Assembly (NCBI GenBank): GCA_951813545.1
Contig: OX638352.1
Span: forward strand, 744,001-808,000
Direction: 5' to 3'
Length of the DNA stretch: 64,000 nt
Source of the DNA: an uncultured Poribacteria bacterium
GTDB taxonomy: Bacteria; Poribacteria; WGA-4E; WGA-3G
Program-made: the position numbers and the translations under genes
Shown: piece after piece, positions 15,589-24,392 of the stretch
Position numbering within the stretch: position 1 is the first letter of the stretch
Layout: the number at the start of each line of letters is the position of its first letter
Notes under the pieces: generated by a model
The model's database searches: none
Seen by the model: the letters and a program-made list of their open reading frames with translations, nothing else
What the model was told of the DNA's origin: nothing

Positions 15589-16761
15589 TTGGAAGTATCC
15601 ACATTCGCGACGCGGATGAGTCGATTAGGAACAGAATCCGCATTTGAAGTGCTCGCCAAAGCAAAACAGTTGGAAGCACAAGGCAAAGACATCATCCACC
15701 TAGAGATAGGACAGCCTGATTTCCCAACGCCGATTAATATCATTGAAGCAGCATATAAAGCAATGAAAGATGGACACACTGGCTACTGTCCATCTGCAGG
15801 CGTGCCGGAATTCCGAGAGGTCGTCGCGCAACACATAACAGACACACGTGGTGTTACCATCCATCCAGATGAAATTACGGTGACACCCGGAGCGAAACCG
15901 ATTATCTTTTTCACTATCTTGGCTTTAATCGATGATGGCGATGAAGTAATTTACCCGGAACCCGGTTTCCCGGTCTACGAATCCGTTATTGACTTCATCG
16001 GCGGAAAAGCGGTGCCGTTGCACCTTCGCGAGGAAGTAGGTTTCCGGTTCCGCCTCGAAGATCTCGCGGCATCAATCTCTGATCGCACGAAATTGCTAAT
16101 CCTCAACTCACCCCAGAATCCCACAGGCGGCACGCTAACCCTTGAAGACCTTGAAGCAATAGCAGAACTCGCCCAGAAACACAATTTTTATGTGTTAACG
16201 GACGAGGTCTATTCACGCATCCTCTATGAAGGTAAACACCACAGCGTCCTCAGCCTACCTGGTATGAAGGAACGAACCATCCTGATTGAAGGGCATTCCA
16301 AAACCTACGCAATGACAGGTTGGCGATTGGGCTACGGTATCGCTCCGCAAGCAATTGCCGACAAGATTACGCAGCTAACTATTAACTCCAATTCCTGCAC
16401 CGCCACCTTCACACAACTTGCTGGAATAGAAGCATTGACAGGACCGCAAACCTCTGTCACACAGATGGTTTCGGAATTTCAGAAACGACGCGATGCAATT
16501 GTGGATGGCTTGAATACGATCGACGGGGTCAGCTGTATCAAACCGCTCGGTGCTTTCTATGTGTTCCCGAACGTTACACAACTGCCTCTTTCGTGTGAAG
16601 CCCTCGCCGATTATCTGATGGAGGAAGCAGATATAGCCCTATTGCCCGGTACCTCCTTTGGTAAATATGGCGATGGTTATCTCCGTCTCTCGTACGCCAA
16701 TTCGTTAGAAAATATCGAAGAGGCATTAGGCAGAATGGAAACTGCAATCTCGAAATTGTAG
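15589..16761 (+). CDS. PLP-dependent aminotransferase, class I/II
   Basis: This 390-residue protein is a fold-type I aminotransferase of the aspartate/aromatic group. Visible motifs are the N-terminal LEIGQPDFPTP, the cofactor contacts NSPQNPTGG and LTDEVYSRI, the PLP lysine in EGHSKTYAMTGWRLGYG, and the substrate-carboxylate Arg in YLRLSYAN. The start is a TTG at 15589 (FATRMSRLGTESAFEVLAKA is the usual beginning in this group); the ATG at 15616 is a possible alternative. It is followed after 102 bases by thrB on the same strand, which suggests an amino-acid biosynthesis pair, but the amino-acid substrate cannot be determined. Confidence 0.85.
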   Translation: MEVSTFATRMSRLGTESAFEVLAKAKQLEAQGKDIIHLEIGQPDFPTPINIIEAAYKAMKDGHTGYCPSAGVPEFREVVAQHITDTRGVTIHPDEITVTPGAKPIIFFTILALIDDGDEVIYPEPGFPVYESVIDFIGGKAVPLHLREEVGFRFRLEDLAASISDRTKLLILNSPQNPTGGTLTLEDLEAIAELAQKHNFYVLTDEVYSRILYEGKHHSVLSLPGMKERTILIEGHSKTYAMTGWRLGYGIAPQAIADKITQLTINSNSCTATFTQLAGIEALTGPQTSVTQMVSEFQKRRDAIVDGLNTIDGVSCIKPLGAFYVFPNVTQLPLSCEALADYLMEEADIALLPGTSFGKYGDGYLRLSYANSLENIEEALGRMETAISKL

Positions 16762-16863
16762 CACCGTTAATAGCGCGTCTCTCGACTGTAAGCAGCACCC
16801 TACAAAAGAAAATGTGCAGATATGGACCTCTAAGTCGCAACCGCTCCTACAGGAATTTCTTGT

Positions 16864-17793
16864 ATGCCTCCTACTTTTAACCAAAAAGCTACCGCACGGA
16901 TCCCGGCAAGCACAACAAACCTGGGGCCTGGGTTCGACGTGTTAGGGCTTGCCCTCCAACTCTATAGTACCGTTACGTTGGCGTCCTCTGAGACCGACAC
17001 TGAAGTTGTTGTGAGTGGTGTAGACGCGGATAAAATACCAAGCACGCCGGAGCATATCGCGTTTCAAGCGGTAGAACTTGTTTTCAACCGAAGTGGAGCG
17101 AAACGTCCAAAAGGTTTCAAATTGCAGATAGAAAATGGAATACCTGCGATCCGTGGACTCGGTGGTAGCGGAACAGCGATTCTGGGTGGGTTGCTGACTG
17201 CAAACGCGCTCTGCGATACACCATTTTCTGACGAGGAACTCCTCAACTTTGCGACAGAACTGGAAGGGCACCCAGATAACGTTGCTGCCTCATTGTACGG
17301 TGGACTCGTCGTCTCAGCACAAGAGAACGCTCAGGTGTATACAGTTCGGTTAGAATGTCCATCCCGCCTTTCGATTGTGCTTGCAATTCCCGATTTCCCT
17401 CTGTCAACAGAACAGGCCCGAGGTGTACTACCAACATCGGTAGGTTTCGCTGATGCAATCTACAATACAAGCCGAAGTACGCTGTTAATCGCCAGCATTG
17501 CCACGGGGCAATTCGAGATGTTACATGTTGCGATGAAAGACAGACTGCATCAACCGTACCGTACTTCATTGATTCCAGGGTTTGATGATGTAGCAGAATC
17601 TGCGACCGCTGCCGGTGCGCTTAGCGTCGCATTGAGTGGGGCAGGACCGACTATTGCAGCATATTGTCTGGAACACACAGAACAGGTTGCTGAAAAGATG
17701 CAGACTGCCTTCAAAAAGCATCAGATCGCATCTGATATTAAGATTTTAAAGCCGGATGCTCGTGGAGCGTGCGTGCATATTGAAGATAATTGA
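16864..17793 (+). CDS. thrB: homoserine kinase
   Basis: This 309-residue GHMP-family kinase phosphorylates homoserine to O-phosphohomoserine, the penultimate step of threonine synthesis. The N-terminal substrate motif ARIPASTTNLGPGFDVLGLAL and the ATP-binding glycine-rich loop PAIRGLGGSGTAILGG are both intact, and the C-terminal ALSGAGPTIAAYC is typical for ThrB. Length is standard. The start is the ATG at 16864 with AGGAA 10 bases upstream. The neighbours are an aminotransferase upstream and, 26 bases downstream, a P-type-ATPase-like gene that may share the transcript. thrC is not in the window. Confidence 0.9.
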   Translation: MPPTFNQKATARIPASTTNLGPGFDVLGLALQLYSTVTLASSETDTEVVVSGVDADKIPSTPEHIAFQAVELVFNRSGAKRPKGFKLQIENGIPAIRGLGGSGTAILGGLLTANALCDTPFSDEELLNFATELEGHPDNVAASLYGGLVVSAQENAQVYTVRLECPSRLSIVLAIPDFPLSTEQARGVLPTSVGFADAIYNTSRSTLLIASIATGQFEMLHVAMKDRLHQPYRTSLIPGFDDVAESATAAGALSVALSGAGPTIAAYCLEHTEQVAEKMQTAFKKHQIASDIKILKPDARGACVHIEDN

Positions 17794-17819
17794 ATAGTAT
17801 TTAGCCATTTTAAATAAAG

Positions 17820-20660
17820 ATGTCAAATTTTCACGCGGAAAACATTGCATCAATACTGAATAAATTTGACTCCAACATGGAGCAAGGCTTGAGTGCTGAA
17901 GCCTTTGAGAGAGCGAAAGCACACTACGGTAAGAATGAACTTGGTTCAGAGGAGAACGCTTTTTCCTTTGAGACGTTTCTGGAACCGCTGCTCACGTGGC
18001 GGATAATTGTTTTAGCAGTCACTACAGCCATTCTGGCCTTCTCATTCACCACCGGCACGGGTAGCGTCTCCCTCTACACAGTAGGTATTGTCGGAGCAGT
18101 TTTGGTTGTCCATATTGCATGCACATGCCTAACAGAGCACCGAATTCGCAGCCGAAATGCTTACACCAATAGGCTCATGGTGCATAACGTCAAGGTTATT
18201 CGACAAGGAAAATTTGACACGTGTACGCCAGAGGATATAGTCCCCGGCGATTTACTCTCCTTCAGTGCGGGTGACTACGTGCCTGCCGATGCCCGAATCA
18301 TTGAATCCGAAGGGCTGATGATTGATGAATCCGCGCTCTTTGGTACGGAAGGACCGGTGCAAAAAGTAGGCATAGATATCTCAGATAGTAATGTGCCCCC
18401 GCAAAAGCAAAAAAATATGGCGTTCGGTGGAACATACGTCACAGCAGGACACGGTTTCGCAATTGTTGTGCAGACAGGAAAGCAATTAGAAATATGGAAG
18501 CAGCGACGAGATGCCCGCCCAAAGCCAATCACGAACACCCTCGCCGAAAATGAGACGAGAGACTTACACACCGTTATAAAGATCGCAGGTATAACCATAG
18601 CAGTTATAGCCGTCGTGATCGCATGGTGGTTTGAGTATCAGAATCAGGTTACCGATTGGCAATCTCTACTCTATCTCGGTATGCTATTCACTATCGCATC
18701 CGCTCCACAAAATGCGCCTGGACTTCTTCAAGTGTTCTTTTTTGAACACGCCCAAAAATTGCTGAAAAAAGGGATTGTACTACGCAATTCACGTAGCCTC
18801 GAAAAATTGAGCCGCGTTACTGCTCTTTTCGCAAATGAAGATGGACTCTCCACCACACGCGATCTGACGATTTCAAGCCTTTTCGTTGATGAACAACTGG
18901 TCGACGGTAAAACATGGCAGACTTGGTTAGACTCCCTGAAAGACCTCACCCCCGAAGAACGGCAAAAAGCGGTTGCAGCAATGTCACCCAATGGAAAAAT
19001 TCCACAAGGTGCCCCACACTTAGTGTTCACAGCTGGGCTTGGCATTTCTGGTGGACAAGATACAGATGATGTCGTATCTCCTAATGGATCCGACGAGATG
19101 AAGTTGTCCCCTCAAACCGCCATCCAAGAGAACATGGAAAAACTCGGGTACCAATCCAACAGCGTGACAGCTAAGTTACCCTTGGTAAACACATATCCTT
19201 TCACACGTAACTACAACTATCAAATGCAAGTGTTCGAGTCAGCACCAGAAGACTACCTCAATATCATCTTTGGAGATGCCCGAACCGTGCTTGACACTTG
19301 CGGCTATGTGCTTATTAACGGCGAAATCGCCCCGCTACTCGACGACAGATACGAAATGTATCATGAAATCATAGACTATTTATTGAGCACCAAATCCGAA
19401 GTCTACGGTGTAGCCTTTCACTCCTCTGATGTCATTCTGAAACCACAGGAGATGGAAGACAATCCGATTTTTTTAGGGTTTATCAGTTTTTCCGTTAGCA
19501 ACGACGAATACACAAAGGCAGTCCTGAAATCCAGCCTTGATACTGGACTTAAAATTATTCTCGTTACTGAGAACAAAGAGCAAGAAACAGTCGACCTTGC
19601 GAAAGACCTTGGGTTGATCCACAATCGAAGGGCAGTGGTATCAAGTGAAGAACTTGAAGCCGTTCCGCGTGAACAATTCGACGACGAAACGGCAAAATGG
19701 CTTGCCTATTCGGAACCAACTTGGGAACAGCGTCGAAATATCGTTCTTAGTTTAAAACGCCAAGGTCACTCTGTCGGGTTTTTGGGTCAAAATAGTGCTG
19801 ACCTGCGCGCGATGACTGTTGCTGATATAACCCTTGCAAATAGAACTGATGCGTTACACGTCGTCCAAGCCGCCGCTGACGGATTGATTGACAAATTTGA
19901 AGCTGTGAGGGATGCATTGCTTTATGCCCGCGAGGCATACCATAACGCTGCTGGCTTTTTACGATGGAGTTTCTCATGTACACTCTCTTTGCTCCTCACC
20001 CTCACCTTCGGTACGGTACTACACTATCTCTATAAAATGCCGATGCCATTGACGTTAACGCAGATCATTTGGGTTCAATTTCTCTCAACCCTACTGCCAT
20101 CATTAGTTATAGGTACGGAACAGATATTCGCTGATGAAAAGCACCACCGACCAACGTTGTTTTCAGGGTCACGTTTCCTCTCAAAAACAACAGGAGTGGA
20201 CATCGTTTGCCGCGCCGTGACCATTAGTTTAATGACCATCATCCCGTTCCTCTTTATCCTGTGGCGTTCGTCTGCATTGTCCGACACGCTTGGTGTTTCA
20301 ACACTCATGAGAGATGTCCTTTCCACCGGAGATGCAGAGAATCCAAATACATCTGTTATCGCGGTTGCCCGAACGGCGGCATGTACCACGCTTATCTTCA
20401 CGCAGCTAGTTACATGCTGGCAAGCCTTACGGTACCCATGGGAATCGCTCGCTCAAAGAATTTTAGCGAACCCAGGTCTTATCGTTATCTCCTTCATCGT
20501 CATCGGACTTCACCTGACAGTAATCTACGTTGAACCTGTCGCGCAATTCTTAGGAATGGCATATCTCAAATGGGAATGGCAATGGACGTTCCTGTTTAGC
20601 CTGACCCTGCTCTTGTTGCCGCTAAATTTAGCAATAAGCTCTCGACCAGACGACGACTAA
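17820..20660 (+). CDS. P-type ATPase homologue lacking all catalytic motifs (pseudo-ATPase)
   Basis: The 946-residue frame is uninterrupted and keeps the architecture of a cation P-type ATPase: N-terminal domain with LSAEAFERAKAHYGKNEL, two transmembrane helices, actuator domain, two more helices, cytosolic P/N domains, and about six C-terminal helices. Every catalytic signature is changed. DKTGT reads N339-E-D-G-L, so the phosphorylated Asp is Asn. TGES reads FGTE (174-177). PEGL in helix 4 is APGL (P300 region). TGD reads T583-E-N. GDGxND reads G656-Q-N-S-A-D. KGAPE reads FGDAR. Such a protein cannot run the P-type cycle, yet no stop or frameshift has accumulated, so it is probably selected for another role (sensor, scaffold or regulator). 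It is 26 bases after thrB. Confidence 0.75.
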   Translation: MSNFHAENIASILNKFDSNMEQGLSAEAFERAKAHYGKNELGSEENAFSFETFLEPLLTWRIIVLAVTTAILAFSFTTGTGSVSLYTVGIVGAVLVVHIACTCLTEHRIRSRNAYTNRLMVHNVKVIRQGKFDTCTPEDIVPGDLLSFSAGDYVPADARIIESEGLMIDESALFGTEGPVQKVGIDISDSNVPPQKQKNMAFGGTYVTAGHGFAIVVQTGKQLEIWKQRRDARPKPITNTLAENETRDLHTVIKIAGITIAVIAVVIAWWFEYQNQVTDWQSLLYLGMLFTIASAPQNAPGLLQVFFFEHAQKLLKKGIVLRNSRSLEKLSRVTALFANEDGLSTTRDLTISSLFVDEQLVDGKTWQTWLDSLKDLTPEERQKAVAAMSPNGKIPQGAPHLVFTAGLGISGGQDTDDVVSPNGSDEMKLSPQTAIQENMEKLGYQSNSVTAKLPLVNTYPFTRNYNYQMQVFESAPEDYLNIIFGDARTVLDTCGYVLINGEIAPLLDDRYEMYHEIIDYLLSTKSEVYGVAFHSSDVILKPQEMEDNPIFLGFISFSVSNDEYTKAVLKSSLDTGLKIILVTENKEQETVDLAKDLGLIHNRRAVVSSEELEAVPREQFDDETAKWLAYSEPTWEQRRNIVLSLKRQGHSVGFLGQNSADLRAMTVADITLANRTDALHVVQAAADGLIDKFEAVRDALLYAREAYHNAAGFLRWSFSCTLSLLLTLTFGTVLHYLYKMPMPLTLTQIIWVQFLSTLLPSLVIGTEQIFADEKHHRPTLFSGSRFLSKTTGVDIVCRAVTISLMTIIPFLFILWRSSALSDTLGVSTLMRDVLSTGDAENPNTSVIAVARTAACTTLIFTQLVTCWQALRYPWESLAQRILANPGLIVISFIVIGLHLTVIYVEPVAQFLGMAYLKWEWQWTFLFSLTLLLLPLNLAISSRPDDD

Positions 20661-20678
20661 AGAACAGCCAACGCCCTA

Positions 20679-22655
20679 CTACACCCAAAATCCGTAAGTA
20701 GGGATACCTGCGATAATTCCCAAGATTGTCCAAAGACTTCCTATTGTAAACTCTCCCAAGATCAATCCTAAAAAGAAGGGGGCTATCTTGCGATGTCGGA
20801 CGACACCACCGTACTGAAGAATGAGCCACTTGATTAACCAACTCATGAAAAGACAACTCCACGTAACATGCATGCCCCAACTCGTAGAGATTGCAAACCC
20901 TGCAGGATGAAAGGGCCACCATACAAATCGCATCCGAAAAAACATCAGCACTGTTGTTAGCAAAAAGCCGATGCCCATAAATCCGCTTTCAGGTATGAGC
21001 GTCGCCTCTGGTGCTTGTAACCACCGCGCGAGGCGTCGATACGGTTCTATTCCAAAAGCACTCAAAGAGGGCCAATAGGCACGTACCTCCATTCCGAGTC
21101 GATAGCCTCGGTCAATCAATGCCCAAAATCCTGCTAACGAACCCAAAACGGTCGCGAGCGTTAAGGCGAAGATGATACGATGCATCGTCATGTTCGTTCG
21201 TTCCATGATTTTAAAGCCTTCTAACTGATGCGGCATAGGATGACTCCGATGTGCACGATTAATAAACCAAAACATAGAGAACATAATGAGGTTGTCTCTT
21301 CCCAATCGACGTGTTCCAACAGTTCGAGTCAGAATTTCATCAGGCCCGGAATAGTGTAGATCATGCACAGGTGTACCGAGTTCGGCACGCATTCGGGTTA
21401 TGGCGATCGAAATCATGTAATAAATAACAAAAAATACGAACATCATCCAAAGCTCAGCTCCGCCATAGTAGCAGAAAAGCACGAGGAATGCCATCACGGC
21501 GATGAGTCCAAGTGTCGCCCCGCGATAGGACATCGCTTCCTGCGTTTCGCGTCCTGAACCACTGACGACAGTATTGTCCTGTTGGGCATTTAGTCCGACA
21601 ACGGTTTTCGCTACATGCAGTAGATGTCTGCGACTCGCCCAAATTGCCAAAACGCACAGTGCGAGGTAACCACCTGCTGCTTGCTCATTCATATATGGAA
21701 AGCGGGGTAGGCTACGTAATCCAAGCGCGGCACCGAGAACCCGCATAAACCGCCAATACCAGAAGAAAAACCAGCAAGAAAATGAAAGATCGAGTGGGAT
21801 AAAGAAACCGAGTCCGATTGCAAACGGATAGAGTGAAAACGGGATTCTTCCCATCGCGTTCCAAGGACTCTCTGTAAAGACTTGGAAACTCCGTATCCGT
21901 GTCCGAAATTCGGGTAAAACCGGATACAGAAAGTTAAGACCATTCCAGAGCGCAAGCCCGCCAGCAATCCCAAACCCGAGCCACATCAATCTATTCTGAA
22001 AAAGGCGATTCTGCGGTGTCTCCGTCAACTGAAGCGGGAGTTGAATGATGGGATAGCTTAACTTCTCATGTTCAATCCACTGTTTACGAACGATTATATT
22101 GATGCAAAGCATGCCAAAAATCAACACAGTAATAAAGGCAGTCCACCAAAGCACAGGCGTTGCCCATCCGAGCAATGTCTCAACTGTATAAAGGGGGAGC
22201 TCACCTTCATAGTAACCGTGTAAAAGCGATGGATCGCTCACAGTGAGCCATTTTGGTAGAAACTGAACGAATAGCTGCTGCCACTCATTTTCGGGGGTAG
22301 CAAAGCGAAACGCATGCCCTAACATCGGCACCAAAATCTCAAGCATATCGTGCCCAGTAATCCCCGAAGCGATAGAGAGCATCAGGTAAACAATGACCAA
22401 CTCACTCTGTGCTAATGCGAGGCGCGGCACAAAACGGCGCAATAGATAGTTTGCACCAATAACTACGAATAAACTGAAAATTACATTGAAAAAGAGGGAG
22501 ATTGTTACAGGGTGACCCGAATACCGAATAACCTCCATCTCAATAACCCAATAGCAGTTAATCGGTATTAGAATAACAGCAATAAGAATAGATTTGAGCG
22601 TGACACCGTGGGCAGGAATTCGTGATGCAAACGAAGGGGAAGTTTCAACTTCCAT
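20679..22655 (-). CDS. DUF6785-type polytopic membrane protein
   Basis: This 658-residue membrane protein has roughly 14-16 hydrophobic helices. The pattern VTLKSILIAVILIPINCYWV, later AQSELVIVYLMLSIASGITGHDMLEILVPMLGHAFRFA, WIEHEKLSYPIIQLPLQLTE and RMRAELGTPVHDLHYSGPDE matches the DUF6785/DUF6784 proteins that are common in Planctomycetes and Poribacteria and distantly resemble oligopeptide (OPT) transporters. That assignment is from memory of the family. It converges on the pseudo-ATPase gene with only 18 bases between stops. The start ATG at 22655 has no strong Shine-Dalgarno sequence (GGAGTTACATTTTGT upstream). Substrate unknown. Confidence 0.7.
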   Translation of the reverse strand: MEVETSPSFASRIPAHGVTLKSILIAVILIPINCYWVIEMEVIRYSGHPVTISLFFNVIFSLFVVIGANYLLRRFVPRLALAQSELVIVYLMLSIASGITGHDMLEILVPMLGHAFRFATPENEWQQLFVQFLPKWLTVSDPSLLHGYYEGELPLYTVETLLGWATPVLWWTAFITVLIFGMLCINIIVRKQWIEHEKLSYPIIQLPLQLTETPQNRLFQNRLMWLGFGIAGGLALWNGLNFLYPVLPEFRTRIRSFQVFTESPWNAMGRIPFSLYPFAIGLGFFIPLDLSFSCWFFFWYWRFMRVLGAALGLRSLPRFPYMNEQAAGGYLALCVLAIWASRRHLLHVAKTVVGLNAQQDNTVVSGSGRETQEAMSYRGATLGLIAVMAFLVLFCYYGGAELWMMFVFFVIYYMISIAITRMRAELGTPVHDLHYSGPDEILTRTVGTRRLGRDNLIMFSMFWFINRAHRSHPMPHQLEGFKIMERTNMTMHRIIFALTLATVLGSLAGFWALIDRGYRLGMEVRAYWPSLSAFGIEPYRRLARWLQAPEATLIPESGFMGIGFLLTTVLMFFRMRFVWWPFHPAGFAISTSWGMHVTWSCLFMSWLIKWLILQYGGVVRHRKIAPFFLGLILGEFTIGSLWTILGIIAGIPTYGFWV

Positions 22656-23037
22656 ACAAAATGTAACTCCAATGAACGTGAGATGACTTTCGATTTATAC
22701 TGAGGATGAATCAGTAGGGGTGCTCTGATTCTTGAGTTTACGTCCTAAAGCGCACGGACGCATATTTTCACGTAAATTTATCACAATCTCTATAACATGT
22801 CAAACTTTAAAACCACTCAACCCAGAGCCATTCAGTTTTCGGTTTTCCACCCGTTTTGTACTGGGTGTCTCGGTTGGGAGAGTACTTCTACAGCAGAGAG
22901 CGTCGGGAATCGGAGTTCCCTCCTACCAGAGATGCGTTTGAAATCACAAGGGAACAAGCCTATGGCAGAAAAATAGTCTTTTTTTTATAACTTTTCCGTG
23001 TTATAATAAAGATTGCAGGCTTACAACAACTCAGGAT
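22656..23037. other. intergenic region between divergent genes
   Basis: No gene is visible in 382 bases. A palindromic word GGAATCGGAGTTCC lies near 22909. Just before uppS there is a T-rich segment, AAATAGTC then eight T, then ATAACTTTTCCGTGTTATAA (22971-23006), which recurs with small changes downstream of uppS near 23953-23992. TATAAT at 23002-23007 is a plausible -10 box for uppS, without a clear -35 box. Confidence 0.45.
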
Positions 23038-23847
23038 ATGAACATGAAGCCATTCCGCTACATTAAAAATAGGATTGAAAGATTTTTTTACAAGATTTAC
23101 CAGCGGCGTTTGGAATCCGAAGCCAATACATGGAACATCCCCCGCCATATTGGTGTCATCCTGGATGGAAACCGTCGCTACGCGAAAGCCAGTGGACTTG
23201 ACAACGTTATTAAGGGGCACTACGAAGGCGCAGACAAACTGGAAGAGGTGCTTCATTGGTGTGACGAACTCGGCGTTGAAATTTTTTCAATCTGGATTTT
23301 CTCGCTTGACAATTTCAATCGCGCAGCGCATGAAGTCGAAGGCATCCTCGGACTTATTGAAGGAAAAATGCGGGAACTTGTCACAATCAAGGGACTCCAT
23401 GCGAACCAGATTAAGGTGCGCGCAATGGGACAGATAGAACTACTACCGCCAAGCCTTCAAGAAGCGATTCGGGAGGCAGAAGAAGCGACACAACATTACG
23501 ACAAGTTTATCTTAAATGTGGCTGTTGCTTATGGAGGACGAGAGGAAATTATTGAAGCATTTCGGGGACACTTAAAAGCCGAAAGTGAGAGTGGAAAACC
23601 GATTCATCAAATTGCAGATGAACTCACAGTAGATAAGATTGCACCGTACCTGTACACTTCAAATCTCCCGGACCCCGAGTTAATCATTCGCACCAGCGGG
23701 GAGGTCCGATTATCAGGATTTCTCCTCTGGCAAAGCGTTTATTCAGAATTCTATTTCTGCGATACATATTGGCCCTCGTTTCGGAAGATCGATTTTCTCC
23801 GAGCCTTGCGTGCTTACAGCCAACGAAAACGGCGATTTGGCAAATAA
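23038..23847 (+). CDS. uppS: isoprenyl transferase (undecaprenyl diphosphate synthase family)
   Basis: This 269-residue cis-prenyltransferase makes the long-chain polyprenyl diphosphate carrier for peptidoglycan and surface glycans. Family motifs are intact: HIGVILDGNRRYAK with the catalytic Asp D43 (Tyr in place of the usual Trp after RR), the central FSLDNFNR, and the C-terminal LIIRTSGEVRLSGFLLWQSVYSEFYF with the diphosphate- and Mg-binding Arg and Glu. A basic amphipathic N-terminal extension (residues 1-35) is longer than usual. Start at 23038 or at the Met two codons later. It fits with the O-antigen ligase and STT3-like genes elsewhere in the window, which both use polyprenyl-linked glycans. 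Confidence 0.88.
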   Translation: MNMKPFRYIKNRIERFFYKIYQRRLESEANTWNIPRHIGVILDGNRRYAKASGLDNVIKGHYEGADKLEEVLHWCDELGVEIFSIWIFSLDNFNRAAHEVEGILGLIEGKMRELVTIKGLHANQIKVRAMGQIELLPPSLQEAIREAEEATQHYDKFILNVAVAYGGREEIIEAFRGHLKAESESGKPIHQIADELTVDKIAPYLYTSNLPDPELIIRTSGEVRLSGFLLWQSVYSEFYFCDTYWPSFRKIDFLRALRAYSQRKRRFGK

Positions 23848-23952
23848 AATACAGAAAATAAATATTCTTCTGGCACCGTTAATCACTACCCTTGAAAATT
23901 TGTTACATTTTTCTTCTAATTCCGTAGGCGCACAGGTAAAAGGAGTAGTTGC

Positions 23953-23992
23953 TAAATAGTTTTTTTCATAACTTTTTCTTGTTATTTTTAGG
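23953..23992. repeat. second copy of the T-rich promoter-like segment flanking uppS
   Basis: AAATAGTTTTTTTCATAACT followed by TTTTCTTGTTATTTTTAGG repeats the segment at 22971-23006 upstream of uppS (AAATAGTC, T-run, ATAACTTTTCCGTGTTATAA). The two copies lie in the same orientation about 980 bases apart, on either side of the gene. Confidence 0.4.
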
Positions 23993-24104
23993 TAAAACGG
24001 TAAATGTAGGCATTTTGTGCGGTTCAATTCCGGACTACCGTCTCCAGTAGTCTTGTGCGAAAACCAAGCACACCTGACAAAAACCACGTTGGATCTACTG
24101 TGAG

Positions 24105-24306
24105 AGGTTCATACGCGAGTGAGACGAACCTTGACACTGTGAGGACACTCGGAAACTGATAAAATAGAAGCGTTAGCACTTGGGTGCTAACTTTGTGGGT
24201 TCCACCACGCCACGCGTTTCCTTGTGGCGTGCCTGCCGTCTATAGCTTCTGCCCCGTCGCAGAGCTCCCCATAGGCTATAGGCAGGCTTAGGACACGACG
24301 GTGTCC
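24105..24306. other. cluster of five stem-loops, possible structured RNA or IS200/IS605 right-end remnant
   Basis: Five stems follow one another: AGGTTC/GAACCT (24105-24131), GTTAGCAC-TTGG-GTGCTAAC (24172-24191), CACGCCAC/GTGGCGTG (24206-24231), GCCTGCC..TATAGC/GCTATAGGCAGGC (24231-24287) and GGACAC/GTGTCC (24291-24306). On the minus strand a short open frame ends ..RGVVEPTKLAPKC and its stop overlaps the GTTAGCAC hairpin, which is reminiscent of how tnpB genes end in the transposon right-end hairpin and omega RNA. No tnpB body is present. The rest of 23848-24392 has no gene. Confidence 0.4.
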
Positions 24307-24392
24307 GTAACAAGGGGTAGGATCCCTCTAAAAATCTATTATTTTTCATAGATATACACGGAAAAGCATAGGTTTTTAGGAACAGTGAATGC

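Noticed and set aside
20679..22655. Calling the DUF6785-type protein an oligopeptide transporter
   Set aside because: The resemblance to OPT transporters is only general topology and a few segments; substrate evidence is absent.
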